Origin: Pseudonocardia sp.
GTDB taxonomy: Bacteria > Actinomycetota > Actinomycetes > Mycobacteriales > Pseudonocardiaceae
Direction: 5' to 3'
Length of the DNA stretch: 35,852 nucleotides
Assembly: GCA_029263115.1 (NCBI GenBank)
Contig: JAJCYC010000015.1
Coordinates: 1-35,852, forward strand
This document shows, piece after piece, positions 8,652-16,164 of the stretch (within the stretch, counting starts at the first letter, position 1; the number at the start of each line of letters is the position of its first letter). The position numbers were made by a program, and so were the translations under genes. The notes beneath the pieces were generated by a model. It did no database searches. It was not told the origin of the DNA and saw nothing but the letters and a program-made list of their open reading frames with translations.

Positions 8652-9128
8652 TCAGCTCTGCTCGTGCTCCTTGTAGGTGATGTTGCCGGCGCTCTCGCGC
8701 TGGTTGATGCCCAAGGACTCGAGCGCCTTGGAGTTCTCCACCAGCAGCATCCGGACCGGGGTCGAGCCGTCGTTGTAGTGCCGGTGCCACACCCAGGAGG
8801 GGGTGTAGACCAGGTCGCCCGCGCTCCAGCGCAGGGTCTGCTTGCCGATCTCGGAGTAGCCACTGCCCTCGGTCACGTAGTGCACCGACTCGTGCACGTG
8901 GCGCTGCAGGTCGGTGGCGCTGTCGGCCGGGATCTCCTGCAGGTAGAACTCCATCGACCGGGCTGGCACGTCCACCAGGACACCGATCCGGCTCGGGTTC
9001 CCGGTGAGCTTGGGATCGAGCCACCGGGCGGTGTCCGGGCTGGTGACCAGGCTGTCGGGCATCCCTCGCTCCGGGTCGTAGTCCTTCATCTCGTGGACCT
9101 TCTCGAGCCACTCGTCGAAGTTGGCCAT
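8652..9128 (-). CDS. Cupin-domain protein
   Basis: 158 residues. A single cupin barrel carries motif 1 around residues 77-91 (HVHESVHYVTEGSGY; candidate metal ligands His77, His79, His83) and motif 2 around 104-117 (GDLVYTPSWVWHRH; His115 or His117). The pattern is compatible with a metal-dependent dioxygenase or isomerase, but also with a non-catalytic sugar or aromatic-acid binding cupin. It is the last gene of the minus-strand operon, eight bases after the zinc dehydrogenase gene, and ends tail-to-tail with the response regulator gene. The function is not assigned; a role in the same pathway as the flavin monooxygenase, hydratase-aldolase and Rieske genes upstream is inferred only from position. 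Confidence 0.8.
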   Translation of the reverse strand: MANFDEWLEKVHEMKDYDPERGMPDSLVTSPDTARWLDPKLTGNPSRIGVLVDVPARSMEFYLQEIPADSATDLQRHVHESVHYVTEGSGYSEIGKQTLRWSAGDLVYTPSWVWHRHYNDGSTPVRMLLVENSKALESLGINQRESAGNITYKEHEQS

Positions 9129-9136
9129 GTCTGCTC

Positions 9137-10195
9137 CTATCCGCTGATCTCGATCAATACCTTGCAGGCCTTGCCGTCGAGGAGCAGCCCGAACGCCTCC
9201 TCGTAGCGCTCCAGCGGCAACCGATGGGTGACCAGTGCCGGGAGATCAACGGCGCGGTCCGCGGCCATCGCTATCGCGGTGGGCCACACCTCGTCGTCCC
9301 GGCCGTGCAGGGTCCGGAAACTGATCTCCTTCATCACCGCGACCGACAGGTCGAACCGCACCGGTCCGAACGAGGTGCCGAGCAGGCGGGCGGACCCTCC
9401 GACGGCCAGTTGCTCCACTCCCAGCGCGAGAGCCGCGTCGGCCCCGGAGAAGTCCAGCCATACGTCGACGCCACGCCCGCCGGTGAGCGTGCGCGAGGTC
9501 CGAGCGATGTCGGCGTCGGCCGCGTCCAGGACCGTTCCCACCCCTACGCGCTCGATGTACTCGCGTGCGAAGCGCAGGCGGTACGGGTTCGACTCGACCC
9601 CCACCACGCTCGACGCCCCGGACGTGCCGGCCACCGCCATGGTCATCAGCCCGAGCGGCCCCAGGCCGGTGACCAAGACCGATCGCCCGGTGACACCGCC
9701 GTCGCAGAGCACCGCGCGGACCGCGAGGGCGAACGGCTCGAGCATCGCGGCGCTGTCGGGCGGGAAGCCGGGGGGCAGGGCCCGCAACACGCTCGCCGGG
9801 AGCACCGAGTACCGGGCGAGCCCGCCGTCGATGTCGATGCCGACGTAGGACAGGTTCTCGCAGATCTGCGGCCGTCCTCCCGCGCAGGTCAGGCAGTGCC
9901 CGCAGCTGATGTGGCTCTCGACCGCCACCTGGTCGCCGACCGCGAACCCGGACACACCCTCGCCGAGCTGCCGCACATGGCCCGCGAACTCGTGCCCGAC
10001 GGTGAGCGGCAGACGCCCAGCCATCCGGCCGGACAGCCAGTCCGGCCACTTCCAGATCTCCAGGTCGGTGCCGCAGATACCCCCGGCCGACACCTCGACC
10101 AGCACCTCCGCCGGACCCGGCTCACGCTCCGGCTTCTGCCACAGGGCGAAACCGCCGGCACTGGGATGACACTTGGTCACGGCGGTGTAGGTCAA
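9137..10195 (-). CDS. Zinc-dependent medium-chain dehydrogenase (threonine/sorbitol dehydrogenase-like)
   Basis: 352 residues, standard for the family. The catalytic zinc site is Cys41 (GGICGTDLE) with His68-Glu69 (VGHEFAG). The structural zinc loop has Cys98, Cys101, Cys104 and Cys112 (CGHCLTC...QIC). The Rossmann region carries GLGPLGL (about residue 177). It oxidises an alcohol to an aldehyde or ketone with NAD(P). The substrate is unknown; an alcohol intermediate of the aromatic pathway is likely by context. It lies between the Rieske beta gene and the cupin gene with short gaps, so it belongs to the same operon. Confidence 0.88.
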   Translation of the reverse strand: MTYTAVTKCHPSAGGFALWQKPEREPGPAEVLVEVSAGGICGTDLEIWKWPDWLSGRMAGRLPLTVGHEFAGHVRQLGEGVSGFAVGDQVAVESHISCGHCLTCAGGRPQICENLSYVGIDIDGGLARYSVLPASVLRALPPGFPPDSAAMLEPFALAVRAVLCDGGVTGRSVLVTGLGPLGLMTMAVAGTSGASSVVGVESNPYRLRFAREYIERVGVGTVLDAADADIARTSRTLTGGRGVDVWLDFSGADAALALGVEQLAVGGSARLLGTSFGPVRFDLSVAVMKEISFRTLHGRDDEVWPTAIAMAADRAVDLPALVTHRLPLERYEEAFGLLLDGKACKVLIEISG

Positions 10196-10232
10196 CGTCC
10201 TGCCTCCTGCTAGCCGAGCTGGGGTCCGCCGG

Positions 10233-10775
10233 TCAGAGCGGGTACACGAAGTACCGGGGCAGCACGTTCGCGTCGAGGATCACCCGCTTCTCGCGGAACT
10301 TCGGCACCCTGCCCTCGAACACCCCGCCCTCGGACACCCCGCCCTCGAACACCACGACGTCGGCGTACTCGCCACTGGCCAGCAGCTGTGAGCCGATCTT
10401 GGTGGGTTCGGAGATGTAGACCGCGAAGCCCACACTCACCCGGGCCTCGTCCCCGACCCAGCTCACCTCGACGTCGGACAGGAGGTGCCGCTGCCGGTAG
10501 TCGTTGAAGTGGCCCTTCCAGACCTCCTGGATGTAGACCACCCGGTCCTGGACACGGTCATTCGAGTCGTCGTAGACCAGCGCGAGCGGCAGGCCCCGCT
10601 CCTCGTTCTCCCGGGTCGTGACGATGTAGGAGCAGTCGGGCGCGAACAGCGACACCCATTCGTCGAGCCGTTTCCCGTCGACGGCACGGGCGTACTGTCG
10701 CTGCAGGGCACGTACCTGGCGCTCCAGGTCGGGCGGCTCGGCTGTGGTCCTGTCGAAGTCCTGCACGGCGGTCAT
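10233..10775 (-). CDS. Rieske ring-hydroxylating oxygenase, beta (small) subunit 1
   Basis: 180 residues, typical for small subunits (SnoaL/NTF2-like fold). The early LQRQYARAVDGKRLDEWVSL segment and the later SDVEVSW and REKRVILDANVLPRYFVYPL segments follow the family pattern. Beta subunits have structural and sometimes specificity roles; the active site is in the alpha subunit encoded upstream. The C-terminal third contains a short internal repeat (VFEGG-VSEGG-VFEGR) caused by three 15-bp DNA repeats, which most beta subunits lack. It follows the alpha gene after 57 bp on the same strand. Confidence 0.88.
   Translation of the reverse strand: MTAVQDFDRTTAEPPDLERQVRALQRQYARAVDGKRLDEWVSLFAPDCSYIVTTRENEERGLPLALVYDDSNDRVQDRVVYIQEVWKGHFNDYRQRHLLSDVEVSWVGDEARVSVGFAVYISEPTKIGSQLLASGEYADVVVFEGGVSEGGVFEGRVPKFREKRVILDANVLPRYFVYPL
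10306..10350. repeat. Three tandem 15-bp repeats inside Rieske beta subunit 1
   Basis: Three units of 15 bp lie head to tail: ACCCTGCCCTCGAAC, ACCCCGCCCTCGGAC and ACCCCGCCCTCGAAC. Because 15 is a multiple of three, the repeat keeps the reading frame and adds five-residue units to the protein. It looks like a recent slippage expansion within a surface loop before the last beta strands. Confidence 0.85.
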
Positions 10776-10832
10776 CGGTTGGCACCCACCAGATCGGCTC
10801 GGTTCGGGTCGTGGCTGATGTCGGCTCAGGTT

Positions 10833-12053
10833 CTACAGACCCACCGCACGGCGGTACGCGGCGTAGAAGTGGCGGATCCCGGCTTCGTCGAGGATGCGGT
10901 AGGGCGGGAACCGGGCCAGCGTGCCCTTGAGCACGACGTTGTCGCCCCGCCCGGGGGCACCGTCATGCACCCTGGACAACGCCGTCTGGTCCTCCAGGGA
11001 GATGAAGCCCTCGGGGCCGAACAGGTTCGACCCCTGACGTACCCGGTGTCGGACCAGCTCGTCGCTGTCACCGCGCCGGGCGAAGACCGCGAACTGCATC
11101 TCGGTCGCCGCCACCCCGCGCGGGATGGCGAACCGCAGGGAGAGGGTGTCGATCTGGTCGGAGACGATGCCGATCGGGAAGATGTTGACGATTCGGTTGG
11201 ACGGCTCGTCCTTGCTCTTCAGCGCCAGGATCGAGGTGTCCCGCAGGAAGTCAGCGCGCTGCGCGGGACCGGTCCGGTACTCGTTCCAGACATGTCCGTA
11301 GGAGTTGTGGTCGGGCAGGTTCTGCGAGCCGCCGGCGGCCCGCACCTGGAGCATCTGGAAGGCCTTGTGCAGTGACACCGTGTGATAGCCGTCGTAGATG
11401 TTCTCGGCCGCGATCTTCCAGTTGCACTCGAACATCACCTTCTGCGACCCCAGATAGATCAGGTCGCCGTCGCCCAGCGCCAGGTCCAGGCCTTCGGCCG
11501 TCTCCCCGAGGTACTCCAGCAGCGGTGGCGCGTCGTCGGAGAGCGAGACGAACAGCGCGCCGCGGTAGGAGTCGAGTCGGGCCGCCGGCAGGCCGTACTG
11601 GTCGCGGGAGAAGTCGACCGGGAAGTCCTCCTTCAGCGCCGCCGCGATCAGCTTCCCGCCCAGGTCGTAGCGCCAGTTGTGGTAGATGCAGGTGAAACAC
11701 TTCCGGTCGGCGAGGTTGCCCCGATTGTCGTGCACCAGCGCGGTGCCCCGGTGGGCGCACGAGTTCACCAGCGCATGCAGCTCGCCGTCCATGTCCCGTA
11801 CGATGATCAACGGCACGCTGCCGACGTGGGTGGTCTTGTAGTCCCCCCGATCGGGAATCTCCGCCTCGTGGCCGACCAGGACCCAGTACGGCCCGGCGAA
11901 CAGCCGGTCCATCTCCACGGCGTAGAGCGCCTCGTCGAGGTACACCTCACGCGGGATGCGGTTGTCCTGCTCGGGCCAGTTGATGTGCCCCAGGTCCGCT
12001 GGCGGGCGGCCTTTCCGGGTGGCCGACGCGGGCCCGTCACGCAGGGCGGTCAT
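10833..12053 (-). CDS. Rieske ring-hydroxylating oxygenase, alpha (large) subunit 1
   Basis: 406 residues. The Rieske [2Fe-2S] ligands are Cys99, His101, Cys122 and His125 (CAHRG...CIYHNW); the spacing between the two pairs is 20 residues rather than the usual 17. The mononuclear iron site shows Asp221, His224 and His229 (DGYHTVSLH). The N-terminal part (WPEQDNRIP, VGHEAEIP) recalls the salicylate/terephthalate/anthranilate-type oxygenases, so a carboxylated or hydroxylated aromatic is a plausible substrate (inference). Its ATG overlaps the stop of the hydratase-aldolase gene (ATGA), so the two are translationally coupled. No ferredoxin or reductase gene accompanies it in this operon. Confidence 0.9.
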   Translation of the reverse strand: MTALRDGPASATRKGRPPADLGHINWPEQDNRIPREVYLDEALYAVEMDRLFAGPYWVLVGHEAEIPDRGDYKTTHVGSVPLIIVRDMDGELHALVNSCAHRGTALVHDNRGNLADRKCFTCIYHNWRYDLGGKLIAAALKEDFPVDFSRDQYGLPAARLDSYRGALFVSLSDDAPPLLEYLGETAEGLDLALGDGDLIYLGSQKVMFECNWKIAAENIYDGYHTVSLHKAFQMLQVRAAGGSQNLPDHNSYGHVWNEYRTGPAQRADFLRDTSILALKSKDEPSNRIVNIFPIGIVSDQIDTLSLRFAIPRGVAATEMQFAVFARRGDSDELVRHRVRQGSNLFGPEGFISLEDQTALSRVHDGAPGRGDNVVLKGTLARFPPYRILDEAGIRHFYAAYRRAVGL

Positions 12054-13048
12054 CGGCTCGCCACCTGCTCGTACTCGTGCTGGAGCACCGCCCAGGCCTC
12101 GCCGCCGATCCGGGCGAGCTCGCGGATCCGGTCCGGGATGACGTGGTTCGGCGGCCGGTTCGGTCCGGCCACCATCCAGCCGGCGGCATTCATCCGGCCC
12201 TTCTCCAACGCCACGTTGTGCATGTGGAACTGCCTCATGTCGCCGTAGGCGACGATCGGCAGCAGCGACTCGTTGATCTTGTCGGTCAGCGCCTTGGCGG
12301 CCGTCCAGTCGCCGGTCTCCTTCGCCCGCGCCACCAGGTCGCGCAGCGCCAGCACCGGCGCCGGCCCGCACGGGGCTCCGCTGGACCAGAAGGCCACCGC
12401 GGTCTCGGGGTCGAGCCTCGCGGCGGCGTAGTACTCGGCGTCGATCGGCAGCAGCCGGATCTTCCCGCCGCTGGCCCTGACGTCGCGCAGGTAGGTGCCG
12501 GCGCTGATGGTCTTGGCCATCACCACCTGCGGGATGTCGGCCACGGCTGCCCAGAACGGTGGCGGGAAGTCGAACTTGAACACCCCGTCGTTGCCGTAGA
12601 CGCAGATCGCCATCTGCGGCACCGCCTCGGCGACGTCGCGGAAGAACTGCGCCGCGGTCCCCACGTCAGGGGTGCTCCACATCGGCGGCCCGATCATGGT
12701 GCCGTCGGCGCCGAGGTCTGCGGCCACGCGGGTCTGGGTGATCGTGTCCCGGGTGCTCAGCGTGGTGGTCCCGGCGAAGACGGGGACCCGACCGCGCGCG
12801 GCGTCCACCATCGTCGCGATGAAGGCTCGCTTCTCCTCCCAGGTCAGGGCCGCGCACTCGCCGAGGGTGCCGAGGCTCAGGATGCCGTCCACCCCGGACT
12901 CGATCAGCGCGTCGACCACCCGCGCGGTCTCGTCCAGGTCGACGGTGTCGCTGTTGGCCGGATCGGACGCGTCCGGCGTCGCCGGGGTCGGGATGATCGC
13001 CCAGGCGCCGCGGATGTCCTCCGGGGTGAGACGGTTCGAGCTCGACAT
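12050..13048 (-). CDS. nahE: NahE-like hydratase-aldolase (DapA/NAL superfamily)
   Basis: 332 residues. The protein follows the trans-o-hydroxybenzylidenepyruvate hydratase-aldolases (NahE, PhdJ) closely: RLTPEDIRGAW, IPTPATPDASD, TVDLDETARVV, GILSLGTLGECA, YYAAARLDPE, AFWSSGAPCGPA and LEKGRMNAAGW. The Schiff-base lysine is Lys179 (VVMAKT) and the partner tyrosine is Tyr151. In naphthalene and phenanthrene upper pathways this enzyme splits a benzylidenepyruvate into an aromatic aldehyde and pyruvate, so a bicyclic or side-chain pyruvate intermediate is implied. The ATG at 13048 has a GAAGGA ribosome site. It sits between the alpha/beta hydrolase gene and the Rieske alpha gene. Confidence 0.92.
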   Translation of the reverse strand: MSSSNRLTPEDIRGAWAIIPTPATPDASDPANSDTVDLDETARVVDALIESGVDGILSLGTLGECAALTWEEKRAFIATMVDAARGRVPVFAGTTTLSTRDTITQTRVAADLGADGTMIGPPMWSTPDVGTAAQFFRDVAEAVPQMAICVYGNDGVFKFDFPPPFWAAVADIPQVVMAKTISAGTYLRDVRASGGKIRLLPIDAEYYAAARLDPETAVAFWSSGAPCGPAPVLALRDLVARAKETGDWTAAKALTDKINESLLPIVAYGDMRQFHMHNVALEKGRMNAAGWMVAGPNRPPNHVIPDRIRELARIGGEAWAVLQHEYEQVASR

Positions 13049-13099
13049 CGCTGTCCTTCCACTACATGTCCGTGCGCTACCGAATCGGGTCTGGCCGGG

Positions 13100-13933
13100 T
13101 CACCGTGTGACGGCGCGGCCGCGCCGCAGGAACTCGTCCACCACCCGGACCGTCGCGGGGAAGTTCTCCACCTGCGGGACGTGCCCGCTGCCGGCGATGA
13201 TCTCGACCCGGCTGTCGGCGACCAGGGCGTGGAAGTCCTGGGCATAGGTCGGCGGGACCAGCCGGTCGTGCTCACCCCAGACGATCAGCGTCGATGCGGT
13301 GATCCGGTGCAGCCGCTTGCGCAGGCCCCGGTCGGGGATCGGCCAGGCGAACTTGCCGGTGCATCCAAAGGCCCAGACCATCCCGGCGGTGGCCGCCCTG
13401 GCCATCTCGGGGTCCTCGGGCATCGCGAGCAATGTCCGGGCGGCCTCGCTCGTCGGGTCGTGGAACAGCAGCGCCGGCAGCTGCTCGGGTGGGGTGGACA
13501 TCCAGCTGGCCACCGGTGCGTCCTCGCGCCACAGCCCGATCGGGTCCAGCAGCACCAGCCGGTCGGTCAGGCCCGGGAACGTGGCGGCCAGCTCGGCGGC
13601 GAGCATGCCGCCGAAGGACTGGCCTACCAGCACGGCGTTGTGCAGCCCGAGCTTGCGCACCAGCTCCTCGTAGACCAGCACGACGTCCGGCAGGTCGTCC
13701 ACAGCGTGGATCGCGTACGGGTCCCCGACGCTGGTGCCCGGGAACTCCGGGGCGTAGACGGTGAAACTTTCCGCGAGATGGGACAGGAACGGGTCCCATC
13801 TCAGACCCGCGGCCGGGTGCAGGTAGAGCAGCGGCGCTCCGGCGCCCGCCACCTTGATCCGCATCGTGAGACGCCCGTCCCAGACGCTGATCGCCTCTTC
13901 GCTGATCACCGGGGCCGCGAGGTCCGTGGTCAT
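13100..13933 (-). CDS. Alpha/beta hydrolase 1
   Basis: 277 residues. The catalytic triad is visible: nucleophile Ser106 in GQSFGG, Asp223 (GEHDRLVPP) and His251 (GSGHVPQ). The region around residue 39 (HPAAG) forms the oxyanion loop. It is more divergent than the two BphD-type hydrolases further right and could be an esterase, lactonase or C-C hydrolase. Its start overlaps the stop of the flavin monooxygenase gene (ATGA). One reasonable role is hydrolysis of an ester or lactone made by that monooxygenase, but this is inference. Confidence 0.85.
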   Translation of the reverse strand: MTTDLAAPVISEEAISVWDGRLTMRIKVAGAGAPLLYLHPAAGLRWDPFLSHLAESFTVYAPEFPGTSVGDPYAIHAVDDLPDVVLVYEELVRKLGLHNAVLVGQSFGGMLAAELAATFPGLTDRLVLLDPIGLWREDAPVASWMSTPPEQLPALLFHDPTSEAARTLLAMPEDPEMARAATAGMVWAFGCTGKFAWPIPDRGLRKRLHRITASTLIVWGEHDRLVPPTYAQDFHALVADSRVEIIAGSGHVPQVENFPATVRVVDEFLRRGRAVTR

Positions 13934-15258
13934 CGAACCGCTCCAGCCGGTACGGCGGCGCGGGGCGCGCTCCGGGCGGTGAGCACTCCTTCAGGGGGCA
14001 TTCCTTCGGTGGCCGACGCTCCGGCGGTCACCGCTGTCGGTACGCCACCGAGCCGCTCGGGCCACCAGTGATGGACGTGCTCGCTGTCGTGCCACAGGCC
14101 ACGCAGGTGCGGCGCGACCTCCTCGGCGAACAGCTGGATGTTCTTCATGACCAGGTCCCTTGGCAGCGACCCGAAGCCGAGCATCGCGTGCAGGTTGCCG
14201 ATCCCGTACTCGGTACAGAACTCCATCACCTGGTCGCGCACCGTGGCCGGGCTGCCGCAGATCACCACCCCGGCGTCCACCAGCTCGGCGAAGGTCGCGT
14301 GCCGCATCTGGGCGTAGAGCCCGAAGTCGCCGGGATCCTTCAGCAGGGCCTGGACCCCTCGAATGTCGATGCCGCCGGGCAGCCCGAGCTTCTCCGGCGG
14401 GATGCTGCCCAGACCTTTGCGGAAGCCGTACTCCAGGTGCGCGGCGTACTCACGCTCGGCCCGCTCGTCGGTCTCGGCGACCGCGATGGTCTGGGCGAAC
14501 CCGAGCCGGTAGGGGTTGCGGGGCACCCCTACCTGGTCGGCAACCTCCCAGAACCGGTCGAAGATCCGCTTGCCGGTGAGCTTCGCGCCGAACCAGCTCA
14601 GGTAGTTGAACCCGAAGTTTCGCTCCAGGCACATCTGCATCGTGCGCGGGTTGCCGATGCCGGTGATCCACACCGGCGGCTGCGGCTGCATCGGCCGGGG
14701 CCAGATGTTGACCTGTGGGTACTGGCTGAAGCGGCCGTTCCACGGAAACGGCTCCGGGTCTGTCCAGGCCCGCAGCAGCAACTCCAGGTTCTCGTCGAAG
14801 CGCGGCCGGATCTCGATCGGCGGCACCCCGTTGTTGATGCTGGCGTCGTAGTGCAGCCCGATCGGGAACCCGGCGACCAGCCGGCCACCGCTCATCACGT
14901 CGATCATCGCGTACTCTTCGGCGACCCGGACCGGCTCGCGTGCCTTGCCCAGCGAGCGGCCCATCGGGAAGATCGCCACCTCCAGGCCTTCACTCTCGGT
15001 CATGTAGGCCAGCGCGCTGGCCACCAGGTCCGGGTTGGGCATCATGTCGTAGCTGCTCTGGCCGTGCTCGGTCACCGCGAGACCGTCGAACCCGGCTCGC
15101 GCGCCGAGCATCAACTCGTCCAGGAAGTCCCGCATCGACGAGTACACGCCGTCGCGGGTGGTGTGCGAGTACGACGTGCTGCACACCGACTCGTTGTTGG
15201 TCTCGAAGTCGTCCGCCAGGTAGCGGTACGGGGCCTGCTCGAACAACGTGATCTTCAT
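13930..15258 (-). CDS. Luciferase-like flavin-dependent monooxygenase
   Basis: 442 residues. The bacterial luciferase-like TIM-barrel fold is indicated by GFDGLAVTEHGQSSYD near residues 56-71, SGGRLVAGFPIG near 123-134, PPVWITGIG and AGVVICGSPATVRDQV. Such enzymes use reduced flavin and O2 for hydroxylation, desulfurisation or Baeyer-Villiger-type oxidation. The flavin reductase gene lies 48 bp upstream, and the two make a standard two-component pair. GGAGG precedes the ATG at 15258. The last ~50 residues after VPTAV are Ala/Pro-rich and look disordered. The substrate is not identifiable; limonene-, camphor- and sulfur-type enzymes all share this fold. Confidence 0.88.
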   Translation of the reverse strand: MKITLFEQAPYRYLADDFETNNESVCSTSYSHTTRDGVYSSMRDFLDELMLGARAGFDGLAVTEHGQSSYDMMPNPDLVASALAYMTESEGLEVAIFPMGRSLGKAREPVRVAEEYAMIDVMSGGRLVAGFPIGLHYDASINNGVPPIEIRPRFDENLELLLRAWTDPEPFPWNGRFSQYPQVNIWPRPMQPQPPVWITGIGNPRTMQMCLERNFGFNYLSWFGAKLTGKRIFDRFWEVADQVGVPRNPYRLGFAQTIAVAETDERAEREYAAHLEYGFRKGLGSIPPEKLGLPGGIDIRGVQALLKDPGDFGLYAQMRHATFAELVDAGVVICGSPATVRDQVMEFCTEYGIGNLHAMLGFGSLPRDLVMKNIQLFAEEVAPHLRGLWHDSEHVHHWWPERLGGVPTAVTAGASATEGMPPEGVLTARSAPRAAVPAGAVR

Positions 15259-15306
15259 TGATCCTCCGGTACGGGGACGGGAGCAGGACGGTGGGTGGTC
15301 GGGGGG

Positions 15307-15960
15307 TCAGCCCGCTTCGGCCCGGTGGTGGAACCGCCGGACGGCTCCGCTCCAGGACGGCACCGGCGCGGCGCCGAAGTCGCTCACCAGCGGTCCGTCG
15401 AACAGCGGCAACCCGGTCATGGTGAAACCGCCGTCGCTGAACACCAGCGGCTCACCAGGGTGGGTTTCGGCGGCACGCACCCGGCCAACGTGCAGCACAT
15501 GGTCGCCGCCGTCGTAGCGCCGCCACGGCCGGCAGTGGAATACCGCCACCGCCCCCAGCAAGGACGGCGCGTCGGGCCCTGGCCCGTCATCGGCCGGAGC
15601 CGAGACCTCGTCCCGGGCATCGGTCGGCCCCGCGACATTGGTGGACACCGCGCGGTCGGCGACCGCCCTCGGCTGCCATCCGATGCGCGCGCCGGGACGC
15701 GACCGACCCCCGAACTGCAGGGCCACGTCGATCTGGTCGGCCGCGAGGACGTTCACGGCGAACGGCACCCCGTCCAGGGCCGCGCAAGCGCGTGAGTTCC
15801 GACCGAGAGCAACCATCACCAATGGTGGGTCCAGCGATACGGCGGAAAACGCGTTGACAGTGGCACCGCGAGCCTCGCCGGCCACGGAGTAGGACACCAC
15901 GGTCACCCCGGTAGCGAATCGTCCGAGACAGTCGCGCAGATGCCTTTGGTCGACATTCAC
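15307..15960 (-). CDS. Flavin reductase (HpaC/ActVB-like)
   Basis: 217 residues from a GTG start at 15960, chosen because GGAGG lies eight bases upstream and the protein then begins with the family's LRDCLGRFATGVTVVS segment. A TTG at 15975 would overlap this ribosome site. Further family features are NAFSAVSLDPPLVMVALGR (flavin binding) and the later DHVLHVGRV. It supplies reduced FMN or FAD to the luciferase-like monooxygenase encoded next. An insertion of about 25 residues (around 106-135, rich in Asp, Ala and Pro) interrupts the barrel between the flavin-binding part and the DHVLHVGRV strand. It is the first gene of the minus-strand operon, which starts in the gap 15961-16164. Confidence 0.9.
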   Translation of the reverse strand: MNVDQRHLRDCLGRFATGVTVVSYSVAGEARGATVNAFSAVSLDPPLVMVALGRNSRACAALDGVPFAVNVLAADQIDVALQFGGRSRPGARIGWQPRAVADRAVSTNVAGPTDARDEVSAPADDGPGPDAPSLLGAVAVFHCRPWRRYDGGDHVLHVGRVRAAETHPGEPLVFSDGGFTMTGLPLFDGPLVSDFGAAPVPSWSGAVRRFHHRAEAG

Positions 15961-16009
15961 TCGCGTTGCCTCCAACCTTCACGACATCGTCGAGGTAAAG
16001 GAAGAATTG

Positions 16010-16056
16010 GCCACACGCAAAGCAACCGATATCGCAACTGATATCGAGTGTGTGGC
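16010..16056. promoter_or_regulatory. Nested inverted repeat, candidate operator of the minus-strand operon
   Basis: Outer arms GCCACAC (16010-16016) and GTGTGGC (16050-16056) form a perfect inverted repeat. Between them lie two copies of GATATC (16028-16033 and 16040-16045), the first within the palindrome CGATATCG. The element is in the 204-bp gap between the LysR gene and the flavin reductase start, about 50-100 bp before the GTG, where a regulator would bind. I could not assign a confident -10 box. Which regulator uses it is unknown. Confidence 0.45.
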
Positions 16057-16164
16057 GTCACATCCTGGCCGGATTCGACAGTACTAACGGGACAGCTCAG
16101 ATGTCCAAGACCAGCATGCGTCAGAATTAAGACCTCAGAGCACTAAGTCAGACGTACGCCGGCT

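Noticed and set aside
12077-14071. 664-codon plus-strand frame
   Set aside because: Antisense to the hydratase-aldolase and hydrolase genes, both with clear catalytic motifs; His/Arg/Pro-rich shadow.
15961-15975. TTG start at 15975 for the flavin reductase
   Set aside because: The GGAGG at 15969-15973 would then lie inside the coding region; GTG 15960 is correctly spaced from it.
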